Assembly: GCA_032717465.1 (NCBI GenBank)
Contig: CM064663.1
Coordinates: 15,862,358-15,926,357 of the forward strand
Direction: 5' to 3'
Length of the DNA: 64,000 bases
From: Coenobita brevimanus
Taxonomy: Eukaryota > Arthropoda > Malacostraca > Decapoda > Coenobitidae
This document shows, one piece after another, positions 51,805 through 62,204 of the stretch (position 1 is the stretch's first letter; the number at the start of each line of letters is the position of its first letter). The notes under the pieces were generated by a model. It saw only the letters and a list, made by a program, of their open reading frames with translations. It was not told the origin of the DNA and made no database searches. Position numbers and translations under genes: made by a program.

Positions 51805-51875
51805 CCTCCCAGGGATCGAACCCGGGTCACCTGATATAGAAAGCCAAGCCTATACAGACTCGGCCATCGCACCCA
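51805..51875 (-). mobile_element. tRNA-like SINE module, right arm
   Basis: The minus strand reads GGTGCGATGGCCGAGTCTGT, then ACCCGGGTTCGATCCCTGGG and GATAGAGGTG, the inverted counterpart of 51180-51260. Confidence 0.6.
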
Positions 51876-52050
51876 TACGTAGGGGCGATCAAAAACTGCT
51901 ACTGTATTTTCCTACGTTGTTACCTTCAAAAAAAAAAGTAATATTAAAGTGTACCATGCAGAATAAGTTGCTAAGGAAGCGTTGTTACGATCTATAGAGG
52001 CACTTAGAATGCATAAGACTAATTTAATGCTAGTCACGAAGAAGTAAAGA

Positions 52051-52545
52051 GTATCGTATATCTACTTACATACAGTATAGGAAGCAAATAAAACAGGACT
52101 TAGTGTTTTTTTTCTCGTTTTTATTTTGCATGCTTTCCAATACTTTCCTCACCTTCCCTGGGTTATTTTTATTTACCGTATCTGTCAGGCTCCTATGCAC
52201 TCGGCTGGACCAAATCGCCTCTTGTCAGCTGCAAAGAAATGCTAGAGTTATTCCAATCATGCGGGCGTTAGTGCTGACAGTGTATTAACTCTCTAAGGCT
52301 CCTATGACTCGCCCTCAGCTCAGTAAAATCGTCTGGTTTAACTGGAATGTCAATAGAATTATCCCGAGCATCAGGGGGTTAATAAATGCCTAAGCTAACC
52401 CTCTAATGCTCGGCAGTGCTCTATGTCCAGCTGACGGGGGGACTATGCTGTTTGGCTGAGAGAGATGCAAAGGAGTCTGGCAGAGATGATGCGATAAATA
52501 CTCACACTAGCCTGGCTATATATGCACTTGCCATCTCCCCATCTC
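52051..52545. other. Unique sequence
   Basis: Contains two loosely related phrases (CTAAGCTAACCCTCTAATGC and AACTCTCTAAGGCTCC). No exon recognised. Confidence 0.45.
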
Positions 52546-52549
52546 CATT

Positions 52550-52708
52550 TCTGACCTGTAGCAAACACTAGAATACGATGCTAGTCACGAAGCAGTGCTA
52601 TGAAGTGGATGCAGGGCCGTAGTATTGTCTTTGCCTCTGAGCCACGGGAATAACATACAACAGGACGAAAAATTCCACCCACTTCATCTATACCTACGAC
52701 TCAGCATT

Positions 52709-52773
<65 letters not shown>

Positions 52774-52786
52774 GAGACAGAGAGAC

Positions 52787-52821
<35 letters not shown>

Positions 52822-52932
52822 GACAGAGACAGAGAGAGGGAAAGAGAGAGAGGGAGAAACAGAGAGAGCAGACAGACAGACAGACACACAGACAGATAGG
52901 GCAATTTTTGGCCAAGTTAGAGTAAAAAGCGA
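52550..52932 (+). mobile_element. M1 element interrupted by microsatellite
   Basis: Core ATGCTAGTCACGAAGCAGTG at 52580 and 3' terminus GGCCAAGTTAGAGTAAAAAG near 52910 are separated by an (AG)n/(CAGA)n compound array (52710-52905). Confidence 0.7.
52710..52905. repeat. (AG)n and (CAGA)n compound microsatellite
   Basis: AG run, then blocks of CAGA separated by AG runs. Confidence 0.96.
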
Positions 52933-53374
52933 GGTCTGGACGGCTTGACCTCCTCCCGTCGCACAGTGCAGCGGTCACGCCATCTAATGCGAGGAATGGG
53001 CGAGTGCCAGGTCATTTCAGTACGAGGACGCATATCAGTTTTTCGAAATGGAGAGGTTAGATATAAATTCCAGTGAGTCCTTCCATAAGACAAGGCTACC
53101 TGAAGCTACATAACATCGTCTGGCGGTATCAGAAATAAAGTATAATACGTCTACACTACATAAAAACATCTGTCCACTTCCAGGACTCGATCCCTGGCGC
53201 CTAGAACAACGCATTCCATCTGCTGACGTCATTTTTTACTCTTTCTCATTGCCAGGCTTCAGAGGATTCCAAGCAGCTTAAGGAAACCCTCTCAAGATGA
53301 TGGCACAGGAACCGTCTTCATTAACTGCCAGACTGAGAACGATTTATTACATTTGTTCTGACTAATATTACACC
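52933..53374. other. Unique sequence with a tRNA-like piece
   Basis: The minus strand at 53175-53235 reads GCGCCAGGGATCGAGTCCTGG, a B-box-like sequence with a TGACGTCAGCAGATGG lead, probably another tRNA-derived SINE fragment. Otherwise nothing recognised. Confidence 0.45.
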
Positions 53375-54365
53375 TCACCCAACCCCACTCCAACCCCCTG
53401 CACCCCACCCATCCCCCTCCTACCCCCTGCACCCCACCCAACCCCCTGCACCCCCTGCACCCCACCCATCCCCCTCCTACCCCCTGCACCCCACCCAACC
53501 CCCTGCACCCCACCCATCCCCCTCCTACCCCCTGCACCCCATCCAACCCCCTGCACCCCCTGCACCCCACCCATCCCCCTCCTACCCCCTGCACCCCACC
53601 CAACCCCCTGCACCCCCTGCACCCCCCCATTCCCCTTGCACCCCCTGCACCCCACACAACCCCCTGAACCCCCTGCACCCCACCCAACCCAATTCCAACC
53701 CCCTGCACCCCACCCAACCCCCTCCTACCCCACCCAACCCCGATCCTACCCCACTGCACCCCATCCAACCCCACTCCTACCCCACTGCACCCCACCCAAC
53801 CCCCTCCTACCCCACTGCATCCCACCCAACCCCAATTCTACCCCATTTCATTCCATCCAACCCCAATCCTACCCCTCTGCACCCCACCCAACCCCACTCC
53901 AACCCCCTGCACCCCACTCTAACCCCACTCCACCCACTGAACCCAATCCTACCCCACTGCACCCCACCCAACCCACTCCTACCCCACTGCACCCCACCCA
54001 ACCCCAATACTACCCCACTGCACGCCACCCAACCCCACTCCACCCACCCACCCCACCCAACCCCCTCCTACCCCACTGCACCCCACCCAACCCCAATACT
54101 ACCCCACTGCACCCCACCCAACCCCGATCCTACCCCTCTGCACCCCACCCAACCCCCTCCTACCCCACTGCACCCCACCCAACCCTCTCCTAGCCCACTG
54201 AACCCCACCCAACCCCACTGCACCCCACCCAACCCCAATCCTACCCCACCGCACCCCACCCAACCCCAATCCTACCCCACCTCACCCCACTCAACTCCAT
54301 TCCTACCCCACTGCATCCCACCCAACCCCGATCCTACCCCACTGCACCCCACCCAACCCCGATCC
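53375..54365. repeat. C-rich tandem repeat (CCCCACTGCACCCCACCCAA type)
   Basis: About 1 kb with units of roughly 33-47 bp made of CACCCCACCCAACCCC and CCTACCCCACTGCACC. The plus strand has almost no G. All apparent Gly/Val/Trp frames on the minus strand are artefacts. Confidence 0.95.
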
Positions 54366-54520
54366 TTCAGACCGATGGGGACAGGTGCTAGGAGCCTAAT
54401 TAATCTTGCTACCACACCTGTATTTTCGCCTCATAGTGTTTACCTTCATTTTTACCGTTTTCTTTGTTTAATTCTCGTAATGAAGTTATACCTCTGACTA
54501 AAAAGCTTCCTGGCATGAGA

Positions 54521-54572
54521 TTATTATTATTATTATTATTATAATTATTATTATTATGTTTTGATACCGCAC

Positions 54573-54617
<45 letters not shown>

Positions 54618-54708
54618 TGAGAGAGAGAGAGAGTGTGAGAGAGAGAGAGAGAGAGGAGAAGGGGAGAAATAGGATGTCACCAAATGAAGGGGTTGACGAA
54701 ATAATGTG

Positions 54709-54786
<78 letters not shown>

Positions 54787-54827
54787 TACTCATCATCGCC
54801 ATCATCACCATCATCATCATCATCATC

Positions 54828-54871
<44 letters not shown>
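54521..54871. repeat. Cluster of microsatellites
   Basis: (TTA)n 54521-54556, (GA)n 54577-54655, (GT)n 54712-54742, (GA)n 54743-54783, a CAT-rich run from 54790 and (TTA)n to 54871. Confidence 0.96.
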
Positions 54872-54873
<2 letters not shown>

Positions 54874-54904
54874 TGCCCTCTCTCCATCTTCACTGCTGAG
54901 ATGT

Positions 54905-55044
54905 AACAATAAATTAACGTTGGAATATGATGCTAGTCACGAAGAAGTGCTATGTAAGTGGAGCCGCAGCATTGTCTTATTCTGCCACTGAGCTACGTGA
55001 AATAAACTCTAATATGATGCTAGTCACGAAGAAGTGCTATGCCA
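54905..55044 (+). mobile_element. Two M1 cores in tandem
   Basis: ATGCTAGTCACGAAGAAGTG occurs at 54930 and again near 55018. The first continues with GCAGCATTGTCTTATTCTGC; the second is joined abruptly to LINE sequence at about 55045. Confidence 0.7.
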
Positions 55045-56230
55045 CAAACAGTTTCTGTGTCACCTTGTCCAGCATCTGTCTGTCCTCCCTCCAGTTCACA
55101 CTCTTCTCATGCATACACCTCTCCACCATACCCCTCCATCTCTTCCTCGGTCTCCTTCTCCCTCTATCACACTCCACTTCACTCACATACACTCTCCTAG
55201 TCAGTCTCTCACTCTCCATTATCTCCACGTGGCCAAATCATCTCAGGGTGCTTTTCCCAACACTATCAATCACATCCACATCAACACCACAACGCTCCTC
55301 CACATCCTCATTTGTCTGTCTGTCTCTCCACGTAACTCCACATCCACATCACCACCACAACGCTCCTCCACATCCTCATTTGTCTGTCTGTCTCTCCACG
55401 TAACTCCACATCCACATCACCACCACAACGCTCCTCCACATCCTCATTTGTCTGTCTGTCTCTCCACGTAACTCTACATCCACACAGACACCGCAACGCT
55501 CCTTTACTTCCTTATTTGTCTGTCTCTCCACGTAACTCCACATCCACATCATCACCACAACACTCCTTCACTTCCTTATTTGTGTGGCTGTCTCTCTACG
55601 TAACTCCACATCCACATCAACAGCACGACGCTCCTTTACTTCCTTATTTGTCTGTCTGCCTCTCCACGTAACTCCACATCCACATCAACGCCTCAACGCT
55701 CCTTCACATCCTCATCTGTCTGTCTGTTTCTCCATGTAACTCCACATCCACATCAACACCACAACGCTCCTTCATTTCCTCATTTGTCTGTCTGTCTCTC
55801 CATGTAACTCCACATGCACACAGACATCACAACGCTCCTACTTCCTTATTTGTCTGTCCGTCTCTCCACGTAACTCCACATCCACATCAACATCACAACA
55901 CTTCTTCACTCCCTTATTTGTGTGGCTGTCTCCCCACGTAACTCCACAGCCACATCAACACCACAATGTTCCTTCACATCCTCATTTGTCTGTCTGTGTG
56001 TCAACCTAACTCCACAGTCACATTAACGCCACAACGCTCTTTCACTTCCATAATTGTGTGGCTGTCTCTCCACCGAACTCCACATCCACATCACCACCAC
56101 AACGCTCCTTTACTTCCTTATTTGTCTGTCTGTCTCTCCACGTAACTCCACATCCACATCAACACCACAGCGTTCCTTTACTTCTCATTTGTCTGTCTGT
56201 CTCTCCACGTAGCTCCACATTCCTCTCAGA
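55045..56230 (-). mobile_element. LINE 3' copy with expanded coding segment
   Basis: Starts CCACAAACAGTTTCTGTGTC, part of the LINE 3' region without its GATA tail, then CTCCTAGTCAGTCTCTCACT and ACGTGGCCAAATCATCTCAG. The segment coding VTWRDRQTNEDVEERC is then repeated many times (see the 68-bp array). It ends CTCCACATTCCTCTCAGATA, the YLRGACG-coding end. Confidence 0.85.
55270..56220. repeat. 68-bp satellite derived from LINE coding sequence, about 14 copies
   Basis: The unit contains CACATCCTCATTTGTCTGTC, CTCTCCACGTAACTCCACAT and CACCACAACGCTCC. The spacing of TGTCTCTCCACG is 68 bases at the left end (55321, 55389). Units are diverged, more so in the middle and right, so the array is not recent. 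Confidence 0.92.
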
Positions 56231-56530
56231 TAACTTATTTCCTCACCACTTTCACAATTATAAGGACGATTTGGTTCATCTCAAAGAACTAGTAATTATC
56301 AAAGAACTGATGAACAATATCCTCGCTTACCTTCCTTCATCTCGGCAAGATGGGGAAGCTGTTTAAACACCATCAACACAGAATATGCACACAGCTCGAG
56401 CGTCCTCCCCCTCTCACGGTTAGTGGGTGACTGACAGGATTCGAAGCTTCTATGGTTCACCGAGCTCTAGTTCGAGATGAAAGACTCGTTTTTATCCTGC
56501 TGATTAATATTTATCTTTAATATGATCCGT
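56231..56530. other. Unique sequence
   Basis: No exon recognised. Confidence 0.4.
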
Positions 56531-56900
56531 ATCTATCTGTCTATCTATAGTCAGACGCCTTAATTCTGTAAGGGGTGTCCACAAACAACTCGCCTCCATG
56601 TCGCCCTGTCCCCCGCCATGTCGCAGGTATATGAGAGGGGGGTGTAAGTTGGGGGGACACCCCTAACTTACACCCCCCTCTCATATACCTCTCTACTTCA
56701 TCCCTCCATCTCTCCTCCTCCATCTCACATCCACTCCTAGTTAGTCTCATCCTCCATCCCTCCCACTTTCACCCCATCCCTCAAACTATACCTCCTTCCT
56801 CCATCCCTCCATGTCTTCCTCGGTCTTCTCGCTCTCCTCCCCCTCCACCTCATTCACATACACTCTCCTAGTTAGTCTCTCACCCTCCATACTCCCAGCG
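56531..56900 (-). mobile_element. LINE 3' fragments with embedded palindrome
   Basis: (TATC), AGTCAGACGCCTTAATTCTG and the usual 3' end to 56620; a perfect palindrome (56625-56690); then the LINE again (CATCCCTCCATCTCTCCTCC ... CTCCTAGTTAGTCTC), and a second partial copy (CTTCCTCGGTCTTCTCGCTC, TAGTTAGTCTCTCACCCTCC) to 56900. Confidence 0.8.
56625..56690. repeat. Perfect 26-bp palindrome, 14-base loop
   Basis: Left arm 56625-56650 and right arm 56665-56690 are exact reverse complements (AGGTATATGAGAGG... / ...CCTCTCATATACCT). The loop GGGGGGACACCCCT can pair further. Confidence 0.95.
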
Positions 56901-56984
56901 CTAATTTAGTCGTCTGGGTTGATGATATTCACCTGAAATACAACATTTTTATTTATCTCTGCTGGTGTGCATCCCAACCCCGAC

Positions 56985-57002
56985 CATGGTAGTGGTGGTG
57001 GG

Positions 57003-57035
<33 letters not shown>

Positions 57036-57320
57036 GGTGGTGGTGGTGGTCGTAGTAGTAGTAGTAGTGGTGGTGGCAGTAGTAATAGTAGTAGTAATAG
57101 TAGTGGTGAAGGTGGTAGAAGAAGCAGTAGCAGTAGTACTGGTAGTAGTAGTAGTAGTAGTAGTGGTAGTGGTGGTGGAGGTGGTAGTAGAAGCAGTAGT
57201 AGTAGTAGTAGTGGTGGAGGTGGTAGTAGAAACAGTAGCAGTAGTAGTAGTAGTAGTAGTAGTGGTAGTGGTGGTGGTGGTAGCAGTGGTAGTAGTAGTA
57301 GTAGTGGTGGTGGTGGTGGC

Positions 57321-57353
<33 letters not shown>

Positions 57354-57362
57354 GGTGGTGGC

Positions 57363-57398
<36 letters not shown>

Positions 57399-57428
57399 GG
57401 TGGTGGTGGCAGTAGTAGTAGTACTACA

Positions 57429-57465
<37 letters not shown>

Positions 57466-57477
57466 GGTGGTGGTGGC

Positions 57478-57510
<33 letters not shown>

Positions 57511-57558
57511 GGTGGTGGTGGTGGCAGTAGTAGTAGTAGTAGTAGTGGTGGTGGTGGC

Positions 57559-57591
<33 letters not shown>

Positions 57592-57642
57592 GGTGGCAGT
57601 AGTAGTAGTAGTAGTAGTGGTGGTGGTGGTGGTGGTGGTGGC

Positions 57643-57675
<33 letters not shown>

Positions 57676-57687
57676 GGTGGTGGTGGC

Positions 57688-57720
<33 letters not shown>

Positions 57721-57746
57721 GGTGGTGGCAGTAGTAGTAGTACTAC

Positions 57747-57781
<35 letters not shown>

Positions 57782-57801
57782 GGTGGCAGTAGTAGTACTA
57801 C

Positions 57802-57833
<32 letters not shown>

Positions 57834-58895
57834 GGTGGCGGAGGTGGTAGTAGAAGCAATAGTAGTAGTTGTAGTAGTAGTAGTGGTGGTGGTAGTAGAA
57901 GCAGTAGCAGTAGTAGTAGCAGTAGTAGTAGTAGTAATGGTGGTGGTGGTGGTGGTGGGAGTAGCAGTAGTAGTGGAGGTGGTAGTAGTAGTAGTAGTAT
58001 ATGTAATACTAGTAGTAGTAGTAGTATATGTAATACTAGTAGCAGTAATAGTGGTGATGGTGGTGGTAATAATAGTAGTAGTAGTTGTAGTAGTAGTAAT
58101 GGTGGTGGTGGTTGAGATGCTGGTAGTAGTAGCAGTAGCAGGGGTAGTAGCAGTAGTAGTACCGGTAGTAGTAGTAGTAGTAGTGGTAGTGGTGGTGATG
58201 GTGATAGAAGTAGCAGCAGCAGCAGCAGCAGTAGTAGTAATAGTAGTAATGATAGTGGTAGTTGTAGTAACAGTAGTTGTGGTGATGGTTGTGGTGCTAG
58301 TAGTAGTAGTAGCAGCAGTAGTAGTGGTGGTGGTTGTGGTAGTAGCAATAGTAGTAGTGGTGGACCTGGTGGTGGTATTGGTGGTGGTACTAGTAGCAGT
58401 AGTAGTGGTGGTGGTGGTGGTGGTGGTGGTAGTAGTAGTAGCAGCAGCAGCAGCAATAGTAATAGCAGTAGTACAGTAGTAGTGGTGATGGTGGTGAGGT
58501 AGTAGTAGTGGTAGTAGTATAGTAATAGGGGTGGTGGTGGTAGGGCAGTTGTAGTAGTTGCAGTAGTATAGTAGTAGTGGTGGTGGTGGTGGTGGTAGTA
58601 GTAGTAGTAGTAGTGGTGGTGGTGGTGGTGTGGTAGTAATAGTAGTGGTGGTCGTGGTGTGGTGGTGGTAGTAGTAGTAGTAGTAGTGGTGGTGGTGTGG
58701 TAGTAATAGTAGTGGTGGTGGTGGTGTGGTGGTGGTAGTAGTAGTAGTAGTAGCAATAGTGGTGGTGTGCTAGTAGCAGTAGTAGTAGTTGTGGTGGAGG
58801 TACAGCATTATTCTTATTTAGTTTTTTTGTATTGTAGTTGTAGTAGTAGTTTGTTGTAGTTGTAATAGTAGTAGTAGTTTCTTGTAGTTGTGATA
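56985..58895. repeat. GTA/GTG trinucleotide array, about 1.9 kb
   Basis: Alternating blocks of (GTA)n and (GTG)n ending in GCA give a higher-order repeat of about 45-60 bases between 57290 and 57790. Less regular with GTT and GAT interruptions to 58895. All trinucleotide frames stay open on both strands. Confidence 0.97.
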
Positions 58896-59092
58896 GTAGT
58901 TTACTGTAGCTGTAACTAGTAGCTTTTGCTTTTGTAGTCATAGCAGCAGTAGTAGTAATAGGATATATCAGCCTGGTATCCGGCCTGCTGTCTAACCTGT
59001 TGTCCAGCCTACTTGCCAGGTCAGTGTTTCTTGACCTATTCCAGCATCAGCAGCCCCTGTAGTGTGGTGTTAGTGAAGCACCATTACATCAG
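58896..59092. other. Unique spacer
   Basis: No gene signal; short CCAGCCTACTTGCC phrases only. Confidence 0.4.
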
Positions 59093-59402
59093 GTACTGGC
59101 ACTACAGCATGTGGTACTGGCACTACAGCATGTGGTACTGGCACTACAGCATGTGGTACTGGCACTACAGCATCTGGTACTGGCACTACAGCATCTGGTA
59201 CTGGCACTACAGCATGTGGTACTGGCACTACAGCATGTGGTACTGGCACTACAGCATCTGGTACTGGCACTACAGCATCTGGTACTGGCACTACAGCATC
59301 TGGTACTGGCATTACAGCATCTGGTACTGGCATTACAGCATCTGGTACTGGCATTACAGCATCTGGTACTGGCATTACAGCATCTGGTACTGGCATTACA
59401 GC
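59093..59402. repeat. 21-bp minisatellite (GGTACTGGCACTACAGCATC), about 15 copies
   Basis: The C/T change in GGCACTACAG to GGCATTACAG is confined to the right third and ATGTG/ATCTG alternate in blocks. Confidence 0.96.
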
Positions 59403-59699
59403 TGCTTCACAACTACAAGGATAAAGTACTGTAAAGTAAAGGGAAGTACAGCTTGACCAATTTATTTTATACAATCTCCAAAAGTAAAACATCAAGGATG
59501 CCAATACTAAGCAAAAAATAAAAAATAAAAATAAATAATAATAATAATAATAATAATAATACAGCATTTTCCAGCAGCCCTTAATACTGCTTTCAGCGCC
59601 CCCTCGGGACACCAGCACCGCAGGTTAAAAACTGCTGCCCCAGATGACCCTGTTGGCAGCCAGTGTTGTGCCACCACCACCAGTCCAGCCAGGCCTCAC
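59403..59699. other. Unique sequence with (AAT)n
   Basis: (AAT)n at 59533-59560. Sequence after it borders a candidate minus-strand exon. Confidence 0.45.
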
Positions 59700-59758
59700 C
59701 AACACCCTGGCATGCATATTTGACTGGCAGCTGCTTCAAGGCCTTGCTGATGGTGTCA
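59700..59758 (-). CDS. Candidate small internal exon (weak)
   Basis: Minus strand. A strong acceptor ACGTTTCTCTTTCCACAG (AG at 59760-59759) and donor GGTGTTG|GTGAGG (GT at 59699-59698) bracket 59 nt coding SDTISKALKQLPVKYACQGV in the open frame. No neighbouring exon was found and the family is not recognised. The acceptor is good, but a 59-nt open segment is easy to obtain by chance. Confidence 0.25.
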
Positions 59759-59834
59759 CTGTGGAAAGAGAAACGTAATATCAACAGCCAGCCTTCGTCA
59801 ACTTGGGGGCTGGGTCTGTTCAGTGCTGGCCCTA

Positions 59835-60110
59835 CATTTGGAGGACAGACAGTAGGAAATGAAGACGGAGGATGACAGCAGGAAATACAGACTGAGGAAA
59901 ACAGAAATAAAGATGGAGGATGACAGCAGGAAATGCAAAACAGGGGAAAACAGAAATAAACAGAAGAAAGCAGCAGGAAATGCAGACAGAGGAAGACAGT
60001 AGGAAATGCAGACAGGGGAAGAAAGTAGGAAATGCAGACAGGGGAAGAAAGTAGGAAATGCAGACAGGGGAAGAAAGTAGGAAATAAAGACAGCGAAAGA
60101 CAGTAGGAAA
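59835..60110. repeat. Tandem repeat of 24-30 bp (AGGAAATGCAGACAGGGGAA)
   Basis: About ten units, most regular at 59970-60090. Confidence 0.93.
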
Positions 60111-60112
60111 TA

Positions 60113-60663
60113 CAGGTATACCCCAGTTTAATGATGCAACTGGTTAAGTAAGAACCCATTGTTAGGCGGGCTATCGTACATCGGAGTAGATTTAACATGT
60201 AAAGTAATGGGATGCGTTTCTGAGCCTTGAGTTTTCCCCCAACCAAGTCCTAAACCCACCCAAATGAGTCCAAAAACAAGTGTAAAGCCAATCTAATGGC
60301 CTAACAGCTGTAAAAGAAGCTAACCTAAGCCTAACACCTGTAAATAACTCACTAAAACCAACAAATAAAAGATAAAAATTGCCAAATATAAGTCTGGAAA
60401 AAATCAAGCTTAGTAAACTGTACCCCAAAATGACAATGTTCACCCCACCTACGGCTAAAACACATTAATCTAAAAACAGTTTATAAATCAACCTAAACAC
60501 AAAATTTTAGTCTAAAATATCATCAAAATTGGTAAAAAAATAATACCCATCGTTATACTGGGGACTGGCCATCGTTAGGCAGGGTATGTTGGTACAGTAT
60601 TTTTACCCCCATTGCTAAGCCGGGGTATGGCATCCAGGGGCATCGTATATCGAGGTATACCTG
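60113..60663. mobile_element. Complete MITE with TA target duplication (551 bp)
   Basis: Left end CAGGTATACCCCAGTTTAAT and right end whose complement is CAGGTATACCTCGATATACG are inverted termini, and both are flanked by TA. Terminus wording and TA preference resemble Tc1/mariner superfamily elements of the pogo/Tigger type. The interior is non-coding and A/T-rich. Confidence 0.85.
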
Positions 60664-60737
60664 TACACACAGTAGCAAAGAAAGGCCAGAGGGATGGCCA
60701 TTTTTGGTAGAAGCTTGCAATAAGGTCCATAGGCTTT
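60664..60737. other. Short unique spacer
   Basis: Nothing recognised. Confidence 0.4.
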
Positions 60738-60893
60738 TTTCTATCTATCTATCTATCTATTCCCAGACGCCTTAATCACGTAAGGGGTGGCCACAATCAA
60801 ATCACCTCCATGTCACACTGTCTCCCGCCATTTCACTGCCCTGCTCCCAGCTCACACACCCCCTCTCTCATATACCTCTCCACTCCATCCCAT
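60738..60893 (-). mobile_element. LINE 3' fragment
   Basis: (TATC)n, CCCAGACGCCTTAATCACGT and AAGGGGTGGCCACAATCAAA, ending at ATACCTCTCCACTCCATCCC. Confidence 0.85.
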
Positions 60894-61092
60894 CCACACA
60901 AAATAAGCTTTGGAATTATTTTAATTTGTTTTGCACAGACAGTTTTATGATTGGAAATTGGCAACACCCTGCACTGCTGTATGTCATATATGGAGGGGTC
61001 TGTTGGTGCTGCCACAAAATTAATTATAATATAAATGATATGCCTGCATTAGTTTGCTCTACTGTACTTATTTTATCCCACACCAAGAGAAC
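60894..61092. other. Unique sequence
   Basis: Nothing recognised. Confidence 0.4.
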
Positions 61093-61460
61093 GGTGGTAG
61101 GCGGTGACCACCATCATCCACTCACTTGATGTTGTGCTGCCTACTTCTTGCTTCACATTTATCATTCTTTTTCTGTGTCTGCCCTCCTCTCTTCCCATTT
61201 CTCTCATCTTTCCTGTTACTTGTTATTACATCTGTTTCCCTTTCAGGTGGCTTTACACTGAGTAACAAGCCTAATGGTTTCCTGTAAGCCAGGAAATCAT
61301 TTACAACGCTGGGTGGTGACCATATAACCAACCCACACATGTTCCCTATGTGTCAACAAGTGGGTTGGTGGAGGGTTAGTGCCCCTCCCCACAAAACCAC
61401 TAACTCAAAGACAAATGGCCACCCCTTAAGGGATTATGGCATCAGGCTATAGATAGACAG
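61093..61460 (+). mobile_element. SINE-B, full-length-like copy
   Basis: The head CCACCATCATCCACTCACTT and middle GGTTTCCTGTAAGCCAGGAA and CGCTGGGTGGTGACCATATA are shared with SINE-W. The distinct 3' body (CAAGTGGGTTGGTGGAGGGT, CCCCACAAAACCACTAAC) ends GGCCACCCCTTAAGGGATTA then TGGCATCAGGCTATAGATAG. The last part matches the LINE 3' end and GATA tail. Confidence 0.8.
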
Positions 61461-62204
61461 ATGAAGTGAATGAATAATTAAGAGCAAGCTTTCAGGTGTA
61501 CTGAGGTGTTTTCTTTAATGAGTGGCTGAAACAGGTGTTCAATGAGCAATCCTTTTCAGTAACCATGAAGGTCGTGTAAATATCAACTCTCACACAACAA
61601 CTAGGTGCACAACTTTGCCCTAAACTGTTTTGCTGAACATTTATCCATCCATCCATCATCCAATCCTGTGTTGCCCCATGACAAGCGTAGGAGCCCTGGG
61701 CTAGGCAAGATGAACCTAACATTTAAGGTGAGTGTGAAATCTATCTAACCTCTAAATATTCAGGTCAAACTTCTGTTTCACAAAATCTCCTGAAAAACTC
61801 ATAATCCTGGATGGTAGGAATGTTACCACTTACAGGAGGTATGGCTAAGGCAAGGTAAGGTAAGTCAGATGTTCAGTGCTGGTGTCCTGCTGCAAGAAGT
61901 AACTGTTAAACACTACAAGTTTGTCCACACTTTCACACACTCAGTGTTAATATGACCCTAACACCTATGCTACTCAGGCTAACATTCCCAGTGCCTTTGC
62001 TGATTTAATAACATCTCTTATTTAGTCATTTATCCTGCATATTATTAGGCCTTTTATCCAACTGACTGTATAGAAGAGTCAACATCCAAGCACACACTCT
62101 CAAATTGTTACAAATCATATCATATACAGTATCTCAAACTGCTGTTTTTTTCCCCAACAGTTTCCAGCAACTGTTGGAGGGTAATTAGCTGGTTGTGGCT
62201 TCTT
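61461..62204. other. Unique sequence with a SINE-W 3' scrap
   Basis: 61640-61725 in reverse matches the SINE-W 3' end (CATCCATCCATCATCCAATC, CCCCATGACAAGCGTAGGAG). The rest shows no gene signal. Confidence 0.55.

Larger units (their letters stand above)
50985..52050. repeat. Long imperfect palindrome (nested inverted modules)
   Basis: From the outside in, both arms carry: an M1-like half (TTCTTCGTGACCAGCAT at left, ATGCTAGTCACGAAGAAG at right); GTAACAACTCTTCCTTAGCG with its inverted partner near 51970; AAAATACAGCACCAG with AAAATACAGTAGCAG inverted; a tRNA-like SINE module; and a central hairpin. Left and right arms differ by an extra segment of about 150 bases at 51260-51420. Confidence 0.8.

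Noticed and set aside
56965..58941. Long Val, Ser/Gly and Leu/Pro frames on both strands
   Set aside because: Pure trinucleotide array; any frame is open.
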